NCBI RefSeq assembly: GCF_900177295.1
Contig: NZ_FWZX01000025.1
Coordinates: 49,851 to 113,850 of the forward strand
Direction of reading: 5' to 3'
Length of the DNA stretch: 64,000 nt
Source of the DNA: Tistlia consotensis USBA 355
Lineage (GTDB): Bacteria; Pseudomonadota; Alphaproteobacteria; Kiloniellales; DSM-21159
Shown here: positions 33,968 through 43,134 of the stretch, piece by piece
Layout of the letters: each line of letters opens with the position of its first letter
Numbering within the stretch: position 1 is the stretch's first letter
Notes under the pieces: generated by a model
Seen by the model: only the letters and a program-made list of their open reading frames with translations
What the model was told of the DNA's origin: nothing
The model's database searches: none
Made by a program: the position numbers and the translations under genes

Positions 33968-35659
33968 ATGAGAACCTTGCGACAGCACGTCGAGAGCCGG
34001 CTGGAGGCGCTGCGCCAGGAGCGCAGCAGCTGGATGCCGCACTGGAGCGAGCTCAGCGAGCACCTGCTGCCGCGCCGCGGCCGCTTCCTGGGCGGGGAGG
34101 GCGGCGCGCGCCCCAACCAGGGCGGCAAGCGCAACGGACGGATCGTCAACGGCACCGCGACGATCGCGCTCAGGACCCTGCAGTCGGGCCTCTCGGCCGG
34201 CGTCACCAGCCCGGCCCGGCCCTGGTTCAAGCTCGCGACCCCCGATCCCGAGCTCGCCGAGTGGCAGCCGGTCAAGCTCTGGCTGGAACGGGTCGAGACG
34301 CTGATGCAGGCGGTCTTCGACCGCTCCAACCTCTATCCCGTGCTGCAGGCCCAGTACGAGGAGCTCGGTTGCTTCGGCACCGCCGTGCTGGCGGTCTTCG
34401 AGGACCGGGACGACGTCATCCGGGTGCGCGGCTTCACCGCCGGCGAGTACATGATCGCCCAGGACCACAAGGGCCGGGTCGAGACCTTCTACCGCGAATA
34501 CGCCATGACCGTGGCGCAGCTGGTCGAGCAGTTCGGCCTGGAGGCGGTCTCCGGGACGGTGCGCGGCCTCTGGGACCGCGGCGGCTACGACCAGTGGGTC
34601 GAGGTCGTCCACGCGATCGAGCCGAACCGGCCGCTCGACGGCGTCGCGCTCGAGGCGGACAAGCCCTGGCGCTCGCTCTACTTCGAGAAGGGCCAGACGG
34701 GGGGAGGGGCCGCCGGCAAGGCGCTCGCCGAGCGCGGCTTCGAGGAGTTTCCGCTGATGGCGCCGCGCTGGCACCTGATGAGCGGCGACATCTACGGCCG
34801 CTCGCCGGCGATGGACGCGCTCGGCGACGTCAAGCAGCTGCAGAACGAGGAGAGGCGCAAGGCCGAGGCGATCGAGAAGCTGGTCCGGCCGCCGATGATC
34901 GCGCCGACCAGCCTGCAGAAGCGCGCCGCCTCGATCCTGCCCGGCTCGATCACCTACGTCGACGTCCAGCAGGGCCAGGCCGGCTTCCGCCCGGCCTACC
35001 AGTTCGACCCGCAGATCCAGCCGCTGATGCTCGACATCGAGAAGCTGGAGAGCCGCATCAACCGCGCCTTCTACGCCGACCTCTTCCTGATGATGGTCGA
35101 GAGCGACCGCCGGCAGATCACCGCGACCGAGGTCGCCGAGCGCCACGAGGAGAAGCTGCTGGCCCTCGGGCCCGTGCTGGAGCGCCTCCACAAGGACCTG
35201 CTGCGTCCGCTGATCGACCGCAGCTTCGCGATCCTGGCGCGCGCCGAGCTCTTGCCGCCGGCGCCGCCGGAGCTGCAGGGCGGCGAGCTGGAGGTCGCCT
35301 TCGTGTCGCTGCTGGCCCAGGCCCAGAAGGCCGTCGACAGCGGCTCGATCGAGCGCTTCGCCGGCTTCGTCGGGCGCCTCGCCCAGGCCAATCCCGAGGC
35401 GCTCGACAAGCTCGACTTCGACCAGGCGGTCGAGCTCTACGGCGCGCGCCTCTCGGTGCCGCCCAGCCTGATTCGCGGCGCCGAGGCGGTCGCCGCCCTG
35501 CGCGCCGGCCGGGCCCGGCAGCAGCAGCTCGCCCAGGCCGGGCAGGCGGTCGAGCTCGCCGGCCGGGCGGCCGAGGGCGTCAAGGCGCTCGGCGAGACGC
35601 CGACCGGCGGCGAGACCCTGCTGAGCGGCCTGCTGCAGGCCGCCGGAGGCCGGCCGTGA
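33968..35659 (+). CDS. Podoviral portal (head-to-tail connector) protein
   Basis: Portal protein of 563 residues in the T7-like head-to-tail connector family. The N-terminus (RTLRQHVESRLEALRQERSSWMPHWSEL) and following LLPRRGRFL are typical, as are RNGRIVNGTATIALRTLQSGLSAGVTSPARPWF split near residue 55 and the central GRSPAMDALGDVKQLQNEERR. Twelve copies would form the DNA channel at one capsid vertex. The stop overlaps the GTG of the next gene. Confidence 0.9.
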   Translation: MRTLRQHVESRLEALRQERSSWMPHWSELSEHLLPRRGRFLGGEGGARPNQGGKRNGRIVNGTATIALRTLQSGLSAGVTSPARPWFKLATPDPELAEWQPVKLWLERVETLMQAVFDRSNLYPVLQAQYEELGCFGTAVLAVFEDRDDVIRVRGFTAGEYMIAQDHKGRVETFYREYAMTVAQLVEQFGLEAVSGTVRGLWDRGGYDQWVEVVHAIEPNRPLDGVALEADKPWRSLYFEKGQTGGGAAGKALAERGFEEFPLMAPRWHLMSGDIYGRSPAMDALGDVKQLQNEERRKAEAIEKLVRPPMIAPTSLQKRAASILPGSITYVDVQQGQAGFRPAYQFDPQIQPLMLDIEKLESRINRAFYADLFLMMVESDRRQITATEVAERHEEKLLALGPVLERLHKDLLRPLIDRSFAILARAELLPPAPPELQGGELEVAFVSLLAQAQKAVDSGSIERFAGFVGRLAQANPEALDKLDFDQAVELYGARLSVPPSLIRGAEAVAALRAGRARQQQLAQAGQAVELAGRAAEGVKALGETPTGGETLLSGLLQAAGGRP

Positions 35660-36021
35660 CCGGCGCCGGGCACTTCGACGCCGGGCACTTCGACGCCGGC
35701 GAGGCCGCGGCCGTCGCCGAGCGCGCGAAGCGGATGACGCGGGAGCAGCAGCGACGCGCCGCCGCCCTGCGCTATGTCCTGGAGGATCGCAGGGGCCGCG
35801 ACTGGCTCTGGTCGCTGCTCGAGGACTGCCGGATCTGGACCAGCTCCTACACCGGCGACACGGCGACCTTCTTCAACGAGGGCATGCGCAACGTCGGTCT
35901 CAAGGTGCTGACCGAGATCACCGAGACGGTGCCCGAGGCCCTGGTGACCATGATCACGGAGAACCACAGCGATGAGCGAGACGATGGAGACTCTGGGCGG
36001 GAGCCCGGCCGCGAGCCCTGA
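35656..36021 (+). CDS. Bbp19-like phage protein
   Basis: Small protein of 121 residues. The segment DRRGRDWLWSLLEDCRIW followed by GDTATFFNEGMRNVGLKVL matches the conserved core of Bbp19-type proteins of BPP-1-like phages, which lie between portal and scaffold. The GTG at 35656 overlaps the portal stop (GTGA). The N-terminus has a direct GHFDA repeat. It overlaps the scaffold gene by 50 bp in another frame, a common phage arrangement. Role in virion assembly unknown. Confidence 0.78.
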   Translation: MTGAGHFDAGHFDAGEAAAVAERAKRMTREQQRRAAALRYVLEDRRGRDWLWSLLEDCRIWTSSYTGDTATFFNEGMRNVGLKVLTEITETVPEALVTMITENHSDERDDGDSGREPGREP

Positions 36022-36667
36022 GGCGGCGGCCGGCGAAGGCGCCGGCAGCCTTGCCCATGGTGATGCGAATATCGCAAGACCGGCGCCCGGGGCGTCCGAT
36101 GCCGGGCTGACCGGCACGGCCGAGGAGGCACGGGCCGACGACGCACCAGCCGGGGAGGCCGGGCCTGCGGCTCCGGAGCGCTACGAGCTCTCGGTGCCCC
36201 AGGGCATGGACCTCGACGAGGCGATGCTCGCCGAGTTCACGCCGGTCGCCCGCGAGCTGGGCCTCTCCAACGCTCAGGCCCAGAGCCTGGCCGATGCCTA
36301 CGCCCGGCGCATGCAGGCCCTGGCGGCCGGTCAGCTGGAGGGCTGGAACCGCCAGACCGACCAGTTCGCCGAGGCGGTGCTGGCCGACCGCGAGATCGGC
36401 GGCAGCCAGGCGGCCTTCGCCGCCAGGCGCGCGGTCATGAAGCGCGGCCTCTCGACCCTCGGCGACCGGGATCTGGCCCGTGCCATCGAGGAGGGCCGGC
36501 CGATCCACCCGAACAGCCCGGGCCTGCTGCGCGCGCTCTACCGCCTCGGCCGCGCCGCCGGCGAGGACGGCTTCGTCGAGGGCGGCCTCTCGGCCGCCGG
36601 CCCCGGCAGCGGCCCGCAGGCCTGGGCCCGCTCGCTCTATCCGACCCCGACGACTGCGAAGGAGTAA
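35972..36667 (+). CDS. Phage capsid scaffold protein
   Basis: Protein of 231 residues with an acidic Ala/Gly-rich N-terminal 70 residues, then YELSVPQGMDLDEAMLAEFT and VARELGLSNAQAQSLADAYA near residue 85. These motifs are shared by podoviral scaffold proteins that guide procapsid assembly. The C-terminal part is charged and helical. It lies directly before the major capsid gene, the expected place. Confidence 0.82.
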   Translation: MSETMETLGGSPAASPEAAAGEGAGSLAHGDANIARPAPGASDAGLTGTAEEARADDAPAGEAGPAAPERYELSVPQGMDLDEAMLAEFTPVARELGLSNAQAQSLADAYARRMQALAAGQLEGWNRQTDQFAEAVLADREIGGSQAAFAARRAVMKRGLSTLGDRDLARAIEEGRPIHPNSPGLLRALYRLGRAAGEDGFVEGGLSAAGPGSGPQAWARSLYPTPTTAKE

Positions 36668-36673
36668 GGACCC

Positions 36674-37672
36674 ATGGCCGTCATCGGCAACACCTACCTG
36701 ACCCTGGCGGACCTGTTCAGCCGCCAGGACGAGACCAAGGCGATTGCGACGATCATCGAGATGCTGGCCGAGATCAATCCGCTGCTCGAGGACATGCCGG
36801 TCGTCGAGTGCAACAGCGGCACCCGGCACCTGACCACGGTCAGGACCGGCCTGCCGAGCGCGACCTGGCGCAAGCTCTACGAGGGCGTCCAGCCCTCGAA
36901 GTCGACGACGCGGCAGGTCTACGACACGGTCGGCTCGCTGGAGGCCTGGTCGGAGATCGACGCCAAGCTGGTCGAGATCTCCAGCGACCCGGCCGGCACG
37001 CGCCTCTCGGAAGCCCAGGCCTTCATCGAGGCGCTGTCGCAGACCATGGCGGCGACCCTGTTCTACGGCGACACCGCGGCCGAGCCCGAGAAGTTCCTGG
37101 GCCTGGCGCCGCGCTTCAACGACAGCGGCGCCGAGAACGGCAGCCAGATCGTCAAGGCCGGCGGCAGCGGCTCGGACAACACCTCGGTCTGGTTCGTCGT
37201 CTGGGGCGAGCGCACGGTCCACGGCCTCTATCCGCGCGGCTCCAGGGCCGGCCTGCAGCGCGACGACAAGGGCAAGCAGACCAAGGACCAGGCCGACGGC
37301 TCGGTCTACGACGTGTTCCGCGAGAAGTTCTGCTGGGACATGGGCCTCAGCCTGCGCGACTGGCGCTACGTCGCCCGGGTCTGCAACATCGACGTCACGG
37401 CGCTGACCAGCGACGCCTCGGCCGGCGCCGACCTCCACGAGAAGCTGACCGAGGCCTACTACCGCCTGCACCAGCGGCGCATCGCCGGCGGCAAGGCCGC
37501 GATCTACTGCAACACGCGGATCAAGGAGTACCTGCACAAGCAGGCGCTCAAGGCCAACGCCAACACCTTCGTGCGCCTGGCCGAGGTCGACGGCGAGGAG
37601 AAGATGTCCTTCCTCGGCATGCCGATCCGCGAGTGCGACGCGATCCTCAACAGCGAGGCCGCGGTGGCGTAG
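36674..37672 (+). CDS. Phage major capsid protein
   Basis: Coat protein of 332 residues of the BPP-1-like group. It begins AVIGNTYLTLADLFSRQDE and contains INPLLEDMPVVECNSGTRHLTTVRTGLP split near residue 38, ATWRKLYEGVQPSKSTTRQV and a C-terminal KMSFLGMPIRECDAILNSEA. An HK97 fold is expected for the family. It is directly downstream of the scaffold gene. A large palindrome starts two bases after its stop. Confidence 0.87.
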   Translation: MAVIGNTYLTLADLFSRQDETKAIATIIEMLAEINPLLEDMPVVECNSGTRHLTTVRTGLPSATWRKLYEGVQPSKSTTRQVYDTVGSLEAWSEIDAKLVEISSDPAGTRLSEAQAFIEALSQTMAATLFYGDTAAEPEKFLGLAPRFNDSGAENGSQIVKAGGSGSDNTSVWFVVWGERTVHGLYPRGSRAGLQRDDKGKQTKDQADGSVYDVFREKFCWDMGLSLRDWRYVARVCNIDVTALTSDASAGADLHEKLTEAYYRLHQRRIAGGKAAIYCNTRIKEYLHKQALKANANTFVRLAEVDGEEKMSFLGMPIRECDAILNSEAAVA

Positions 37673-37674
37673 TG

Positions 37675-37802
37675 CACCTCACCCTCCCACGCTCCGCGTG
37701 GGCCCCTCCCTCTCCCCTGAAGCGGAGAGGGAAAAACAACCCCTCTCCACCTCTGGGGGAGAGGGAGGGGCCCGCGGCCGAAGGCCGTGGGAGGGTGAGG
37801 TG
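37675..37802. repeat. 128-bp compound palindromic repeat inside the phage cassette
   Basis: Outer arms CACCTCACCCTCCCACG and its complement (37675 and 37786-37802) enclose inner arms GGGCCCCTCCCTCTCCCC and its complement. The whole gap between major capsid and Bbp16-like genes could fold into one long hairpin. CCTCTCC-type arms and total length resemble the repeat at 8674-8802. Confidence 0.8.
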
Positions 37803-37848
37803 GCGGCACCGTCCAATGCCAAAATCGCAAACACAAGGAACCATCCCC

Positions 37849-38271
37849 ATGATCTTCGACAAGCAGTGCCTGCTCAGCGACGACCAGCGGGTCACCACGA
37901 CCGCCGTCAGCGACGTCCTCGACCTGGGGGCTCGGGGCACGCCGCACGGCGGCGCCGCGCCGCTCGCCCGCGATGTCGGGACCAGCGCGGTGCCGATCGC
38001 CGTGCTGGTCACCGAGGATTTCACCGGGCCGACCAGCCTGCAGGTCGCGGTCGAGGTCGACGACGACGCCGGCTTCGGTGCCCCGGCCACGCTGGTCTCG
38101 AGCCGCGCGGTGCCGGTCGCCGAGCTCAAGGCCGGCTTCGTCTTCAATCTCGACCGCCTGCCGCGCGGCAGCGACCGGCGCTACCTGCGACTGCAGTATC
38201 TCATGGTCGGAAGCGGCTCCACCGGTCGCCTCACCGCCGGCATCGTCGCCGGCCTGCAGCAGAACCCCTGA
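37849..38271 (+). CDS. Bbp16-like phage capsid accessory protein
   Basis: Protein of 140 residues. The start MIFDKQCLLSDDQRVTTTAV and the ending LRLQYLMVGSGSTGRLTAGI match the Bbp16 family found just after the major capsid gene in BPP-1-like phages, thought to decorate or cement the capsid. The ATG at 37849 starts the conserved region. A beta-rich fold is suggested by the spacing of hydrophobic strands. Confidence 0.8.
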   Translation: MIFDKQCLLSDDQRVTTTAVSDVLDLGARGTPHGGAAPLARDVGTSAVPIAVLVTEDFTGPTSLQVAVEVDDDAGFGAPATLVSSRAVPVAELKAGFVFNLDRLPRGSDRRYLRLQYLMVGSGSTGRLTAGIVAGLQQNP

Positions 38272-38278
38272 GGCCGTC

Positions 38279-38467
38279 ATGCTGACCGTCAGGGCGCTCA
38301 GGCCCGGCTACCACGGCAAGCTGCGCGAGGCCGGGGAGGTCTTCCGGATCGCCGGCCGGCGCGAGCTCGGCTCCTGGATGGAGATCGTCGGCACGCGGCG
38401 GCCGAAGCTCTCGGCGGCGGAGGAGGCGGAGGCGCGGCCGGTCGAGCCGCCGGAGGTGGGCGGATGA
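38279..38467 (+). CDS. Small phage protein, 62 residues
   Basis: It starts LTVRALRPGYHGKLREAGEVF, which resembles short phage proteins with a VxAlrpGyy...GevF motif found among capsid and tail genes. It overlaps the downstream tail tubular gene by 4 bp and follows the Bbp16-like gene by 7 bp, so it is embedded in the structural operon. The C-terminus is acidic. Function unknown. Confidence 0.65.
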   Translation: MLTVRALRPGYHGKLREAGEVFRIAGRRELGSWMEIVGTRRPKLSAAEEAEARPVEPPEVGG

Positions 38468-39063
38468 CCAGCAGCGTCGTGCAGATCTGCAACCTCGCGC
38501 TCGGCGACGTCGGCGCCAAGGCGCAGATCCAGTCGATCGACGAGGCCTCGCGCGAGGCGCAGCTGTGCAAGCTCTACTACGACCCGGCGCGGCGCGAGGT
38601 GCTGCGCGACCACGACTGGGGCTTCGCCAGCAAGAGCGAGGCCCTGGCCCTGGTCGGCGGCCAGCCGGTGCCGCGGCCCTGGCGCTATGCCTACGGCTAC
38701 CCCAGCGACTGCCTGGCCTTCCGCGAGATCCTGCGCGAGGCCGCCGCCGAGCCGCCCGAGCCCTTCGAGATCGCCGTCAACCGCGGCCTCGACGGCAAGG
38801 TGATCCTGGCCGACCGGGCCCTGGCGGTCGGCCGCTACAGCGCCAACGTCGCCAACGCGACGCTGTTCGACGCCGGCTTCGTCGGGGCGCTCGCGGCACG
38901 CCTGGCGGTCGACCTCGCGCAGTCGCTGATCGGCGACCTGCGCAAGCGCGACACCCTGCTGCAGCTCTATGCCCAGCGTCGCGACGCCGCCAGGCGCGCG
39001 GATCTCGCCGAGAACGGCAGCCGGGCAGGAGCGGAGCCGGAGGCGCTGGCGGCGCGGCGCTAG
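38464..39063 (+). CDS. Tail tubular protein A-like (T7 gp11 type)
   Basis: Protein of 199 residues. VQICNLALGDVGAKAQIQSI, ASREAQLCKLYYDPARREVLRDHDW split near residue 28 and FASKSEAL match the tail tubular A/gatekeeper family that forms a ring under the portal. Length is as expected for T7 gp11-like proteins. It precedes the tail tubular B-like gene, the normal order. Confidence 0.85.
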   Translation: MTSSVVQICNLALGDVGAKAQIQSIDEASREAQLCKLYYDPARREVLRDHDWGFASKSEALALVGGQPVPRPWRYAYGYPSDCLAFREILREAAAEPPEPFEIAVNRGLDGKVILADRALAVGRYSANVANATLFDAGFVGALAARLAVDLAQSLIGDLRKRDTLLQLYAQRRDAARRADLAENGSRAGAEPEALAARR

Positions 39064-39080
39064 CGGAAGAAGAGAGCACC

Positions 39081-41345
39081 ATGTCCGACATCGCCCTCAC
39101 CAAGTCCGGCTTCACCGCGGGCGTGCTGTCGCCGGCGCTCTTCGCGCGGGTCGACCTCTCGAAGTTCGACCTCGGCGCGAAGACGCTGGAGAACTTCCTC
39201 GTCCATGCCGAGGGCGGGGTCAGCAACCGGCCGGGCACGGAGTTCGTGCTGCGCGCCCGCGGCGACCGGATCCGGCTGATCCCCTTCGCCTTCTCGACCG
39301 AGCAGACCTACGTGCTGGAGCTCGGCGAGGGCTATCTCAGGGTCGTCAAGGACGGCGCCGTCGTGACCGAGCCGAGCCGGGCCGTCGCCGGTGTCGCCCC
39401 GGGCGATCCGGTCGTGCTGACGGTCGCGGGGCACGGCTACGGCAACGGCGACTGGATCTTCCTGGAGGGTCTCACCGGACCGACGGCGCTCAACGGCCGG
39501 TTCTGGGCGGTCACGGTGACCGGCGCGGACAGCGTCAGCCTCTCCGACCTGGACGGCCGGCCGCTCGACGGCACGGGCCTGCCGGCCTGGAGCGGCGGCG
39601 GCACCGCCGAGCGGGTCTACCGGATCGCCACCCCCTGGTCGGCCGACGAGCTGGAGCGGCTCAAGTTCGTGCAGTCGGCCGACACGATGTATCTCGCCCA
39701 TCCGGGCTACGCGCCGCGCAAGCTGACGCGCAGCGCCGACGACGCCTGGAGCCTGGAGGTCATCGACTTCCAGCCCTCGATCGCGCCGCCGGGCGGGCTG
39801 TCGGCCTCGGGCGGCTCGGGCGGGCCGGCGCAGTACTACCGGGTGACGGCGGTCAAGGCCGAGACCTTCGAGGAATCGACGCCGGCCAGCGCCTCGGTCG
39901 GCGCCTCGCCGACCAGCGGCAGCCCGGTCAATCTCTCCTGGGCAGCCGTCGCCGGGGCGGCGAAGTACAACGTCTACAAGCTCGACAACGGCATCTACGG
40001 CTGGATCGGCGCCAGCGAGACGACCGCCTTCGCCGACGACAACATCGCCCCGGATGTCAGCGACACGCCGCCGACCGGCCGCAACCCCTTCGCCGCCGCC
40101 GGCGCCTATCCGGCGACCGTCGGCCTGCACGAGCAGCGCTCGGTCTGGGGCGCCTCGGACGACGATCCGCAGAAGACCTGGATGTCGACCTCGGCGAACT
40201 ACGAGAACCTCAACGTCTCGACGCCGTCGAAGGACGACGACGCGGTGACCTTCACGATCGCTGCGCGGCAGGTCAACGAGATCCGCCACTACGTCAGCCT
40301 GAGCGACCTGCTGCTCTTCACCTCGGGGGGTGAGTTCAAGGTCAACGGCGGCGACGAGGTGGCGCTCACCCCCTCGAACGTCAACGTCAAGCCGCAGTCC
40401 TACCGCGGCTGCAGCCACGTGCCGCCGGTCGTGATCGGCAACACCGTGCTGTTCGTGCGCTACGACGGCCGCGCGGTCTACGACCTCGGCTACCAGCTCG
40501 CGGTCGACGGCTACAGCGGCAACGAGGTCACGGTGCTGGCCAAGCACCTGTTCCGCGGCGAGGGCCGGATCCGCGAGATGGCCTATGCCCAGACCCCCTG
40601 GTCGGTGGTCTGGTGCGTGCTCGGCGACGGGCGCCTGGCGGCCCTGACCTACATGCGCGAGCACGATGTCTGGGCCTGGCACAGCCATGTCACCGAGGGC
40701 GCCTTCGAGTCCGTCGCGGTGGTCCGGGAGAACGACGAGGACGTCGTCTACCTGGCGGTGCGCCGCACGGTCGAGGGCAGCGAGCGGGTCTATCTCGAGC
40801 GCATGAAGGAGCGCGAGGACCGGGCGATCGAGGAGGCCTTCTTCCTCGACAGCGGCCTCAGCTACGACGGGCCGGCGACCAGGGAGCTGTCGGGCCTCGG
40901 CCACCTGGAGGGCGAGACCGTGGCGATCCTGGCCGACGGCGGCGTGCAGCCGCGCCAGGTCGTGACCGGCGGCCGCATCAGCCTGCAGACGGCGGCCGAG
41001 CGGGTCCATGTCGGGCTGCCCTACGAGGCGACGATCGAGACCCTGCCGGTGACCCTGAGCGACCCGGCGGCGGCGGCGAAACGGCTGCGCATCCACCGGG
41101 TGCTGCTGCGCGTGCTCGCTGCGCGCGGCGTCCGGGTCGGGCCCGGCGGCGGGGCGGGCGAGCTGGTCGAGGTCAAGCAGCGCGCCGGCGAGCCCTACGG
41201 CACGCCGACCCGGCCCTTCACCGGCCAGATCGGCCTCAACGTCGCGCCCGAGTGGGCCGACGACACGACGATCCTGGTGCGCCAGAGCGATCCGCTGCCG
41301 ATCACCGTGCTCGGCATGACCGCGGAGCTCGAGATCGGTGGCTGA
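39081..41345 (+). CDS. Tail tubular protein B-like tail nozzle protein
   Basis: Large structural protein of 754 residues. The N-terminus (KSGFTAGVLSPALFARVDL, GGVSNRPGTEFV) is typical of podoviral nozzle proteins of the T7 gp12 type. A fibronectin III-like insert lies near residues 233-325 (GGPAQYYRVTAVKAETFEES, WAAVAGAAKYNVYKL). The region VWGASDDDPQKTWMSTS near residue 355 is also conserved. FN3 inserts in tail proteins are often surface-exposed. Confidence 0.85.
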   Translation: MSDIALTKSGFTAGVLSPALFARVDLSKFDLGAKTLENFLVHAEGGVSNRPGTEFVLRARGDRIRLIPFAFSTEQTYVLELGEGYLRVVKDGAVVTEPSRAVAGVAPGDPVVLTVAGHGYGNGDWIFLEGLTGPTALNGRFWAVTVTGADSVSLSDLDGRPLDGTGLPAWSGGGTAERVYRIATPWSADELERLKFVQSADTMYLAHPGYAPRKLTRSADDAWSLEVIDFQPSIAPPGGLSASGGSGGPAQYYRVTAVKAETFEESTPASASVGASPTSGSPVNLSWAAVAGAAKYNVYKLDNGIYGWIGASETTAFADDNIAPDVSDTPPTGRNPFAAAGAYPATVGLHEQRSVWGASDDDPQKTWMSTSANYENLNVSTPSKDDDAVTFTIAARQVNEIRHYVSLSDLLLFTSGGEFKVNGGDEVALTPSNVNVKPQSYRGCSHVPPVVIGNTVLFVRYDGRAVYDLGYQLAVDGYSGNEVTVLAKHLFRGEGRIREMAYAQTPWSVVWCVLGDGRLAALTYMREHDVWAWHSHVTEGAFESVAVVRENDEDVVYLAVRRTVEGSERVYLERMKEREDRAIEEAFFLDSGLSYDGPATRELSGLGHLEGETVAILADGGVQPRQVVTGGRISLQTAAERVHVGLPYEATIETLPVTLSDPAAAAKRLRIHRVLLRVLAARGVRVGPGGGAGELVEVKQRAGEPYGTPTRPFTGQIGLNVAPEWADDTTILVRQSDPLPITVLGMTAELEIGG

Positions 41346-41862
41346 CCTCCCGGAGATCCGGGTCCTGCCGGCGAGACCCGAAGACGCCCGCCGGCTGGCG
41401 CCGCACTTGCGCGCCGCCGACCGGCGGGAGGTCTTCGCCGGCGGCGGCGTCGACGGCCTCACGGCGCTCTCGACCAGTCTGCACCACTCGCCGCTCGCCT
41501 GGACCGGCTGGGTCGGCGACGAGCCGGCCGTGATGTTCGGCGTCGCGCGCCCGAGCCTGCTCGCCGACTGCGGGCTGCCCTGGCTGCTCGGCTCGGCGCT
41601 GCTGGTCCGCCACCAGCGTGCCTTCCTGCGCCGCTGCCCCGGCTACCTGCGGGAGATGCGACGCGGCCACGCCCTGCTGCACAACTGGGTCGACGAGCGC
41701 AACGCGCTGTCGCGCCGCTGGCTCGCCTGGCTCGGCTTCCGCTTCGAGCCGCCGGCACCCTACGGCCCCTTCGGCCTGCCGTTCCGCCGCTTCTGGATGG
41801 AGGGACTTCCGATGGATACCCCGAAGACTTCGCCCCGCCGGATCTCGTCATGTGCGACGTGA
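41338..41862 (+). CDS. Internal virion protein A-like protein (T7 gp13 type, GNAT-like fold)
   Basis: Protein of 174 residues starting with GTG that overlaps the nozzle gene by 8 bp. Segments AWTGWVGDEPAVMFGV, LLGSALLVRHQRAFLR and NWVDERNALSRRWLAWLGF resemble the gp13/DUF2833 family, whose fold is related to N-acetyltransferases. In T7, gp13 is needed for internal core assembly. Position between nozzle and gp14-like genes supports this. Catalytic activity is not implied. Confidence 0.75.
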   Translation: MADLPEIRVLPARPEDARRLAPHLRAADRREVFAGGGVDGLTALSTSLHHSPLAWTGWVGDEPAVMFGVARPSLLADCGLPWLLGSALLVRHQRAFLRRCPGYLREMRRGHALLHNWVDERNALSRRWLAWLGFRFEPPAPYGPFGLPFRRFWMEGLPMDTPKTSPRRISSCAT

Positions 41863-42446
41863 CCGCGGCGCTGGCCGTCGTCTCGCTCGGCTTCACCGTG
41901 CTCGGCACGCTCAACCAGGCCCGCGGCGCGGCGCAGACCGCCGCCGCCGGCCAGCAGCAGGCCGCGGCCCAGACCCAGGTCGCCCAGCAGCAGTACCAGT
42001 ACCAGGCGGCCGTCGAGCGCAACAACGCCCAGGCCGCCCAGTCCCTGGCCCAGGACGAGCTGGCCCAGGGCGTGGTCGAGGAGCGGCAGTACCGGCAGCA
42101 GGCAGGCTCCCTGCGCGCCCGCCAGGTCGCCGTACTGGCCGCAAGCGGCGTCGCCCTCGACGACGATTCCAGCGCCCTCGACGTGCTGGCCGACACCGAC
42201 ACCCTGGCTGCCTACGACGTCGGCGTGATCCGGCGCAACGCCGAGCGCCGGGCCTACGAGCAGCGCCTGCGCGCCATGAACTTCGACAGCCAGGCCGCGC
42301 TCGACGACTACGGCGCGGCGTCGGCGCCGGTGACCTACGCCTACACCGGCCCGAGCCCCTCGCAGGCCTCGAGCAGCGCGCTCCTGAGCGGCGCCGGCTC
42401 GGTCGCCGAGCGCTGGTACGGCCTCAGCAAGGCGGGAGTCTTCTAG
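41850..42446 (+). CDS. Internal virion protein B-like protein (T7 gp14 type)
   Basis: Protein of 198 residues. A hydrophobic segment near the N-terminus (VVSLGFTVLGTLNQARGAAQ) is followed by a long Gln/Ala-rich helix. Then RARQVAVLAASGVALDDDSSALDVL matches the conserved core of gp14-like proteins, which enter the host outer membrane as part of the ejection channel. It overlaps the preceding gene by 13 bp. Confidence 0.78.
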   Translation: MCDVTAALAVVSLGFTVLGTLNQARGAAQTAAAGQQQAAAQTQVAQQQYQYQAAVERNNAQAAQSLAQDELAQGVVEERQYRQQAGSLRARQVAVLAASGVALDDDSSALDVLADTDTLAAYDVGVIRRNAERRAYEQRLRAMNFDSQAALDDYGAASAPVTYAYTGPSPSQASSSALLSGAGSVAERWYGLSKAGVF

Positions 42447-42447
42447 C

Positions 42448-42870
42448 ATGCCCAGGGTGCCCACGGCCCAGGCGGCCGGCCTCGGCCGGCAGGCGATCGC
42501 GCCGGTCTCGATCCCCGTCCAGTCCTTCTCCCTGCCGGCGATCCGCGTGCCGCGCGACGAACGCGGCGCTGCCCTGAGCGCGCGCGGGGAGGCGCTGTCG
42601 GGCCTGGGCGGCGCGCTGGGCGGCATCGCCGACGACCTCGCGAAGCGCCAGGCGGCGGAACGGGGCAGGGCGCTGCTGCAGGAGGCGGAGACGGCCAGCG
42701 CCGCCGCCGTCGAGGACCTGCTGAAGAATCCCGAGAGCGGCTACCTGGCCAAGGCGGGCCGCGGCGCCCTGCTGGCGCGAGACGAGACGCTGCGGTCGCT
42801 CGACGCCGTCGGGCGCCGTGGCCTCGCGGAGCTGGAGCCGGCCCTGCGCCCGGCCTACGCCGGTCTCTAG
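42448..42870 (+). CDS. Large internal virion protein, N-terminal fragment ended by an amber codon
   Basis: First 140 codons of what reads as one 872-codon frame running to 45063. The frame is broken by TAG at 42868-42870, after which it continues with SEQRRQAAEAIDAHARQQF and no further stop to 45060. The segment begins PRVPTAQAAGLGRQAIAPVS, as in ejected internal virion proteins of podoviruses. A GAG-to-TAG or CAG-to-TAG change would explain the break. It may be a pseudogene or read through. Confidence 0.75.
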   Translation: MPRVPTAQAAGLGRQAIAPVSIPVQSFSLPAIRVPRDERGAALSARGEALSGLGGALGGIADDLAKRQAAERGRALLQEAETASAAAVEDLLKNPESGYLAKAGRGALLARDETLRSLDAVGRRGLAELEPALRPAYAGL

Positions 42871-43134
42871 TCAGAGCAGCGGCGGCAGGCGGCCGAGGCG
42901 ATCGACGCCCATGCCCGGCAGCAGTTCGGCGCCTGGCTCGACGCCGTCGATCTCGGCGAGATCCGCGCCGCCGGGACGGCGGCCGCCGAGAGCGGCGGCG
43001 CGCCCGAGGCGATCGGCACGGCGCTCGCCCGCGGCACGGCGGGGCTGGAGAACCTGGCCGGCCGCGGCGGCTGGCCGGCGGAGAGCCGTCGGCTCGCCGG
43101 GCGCGCCCTGCGCTCGCGCCTGCACGACGGCGTC

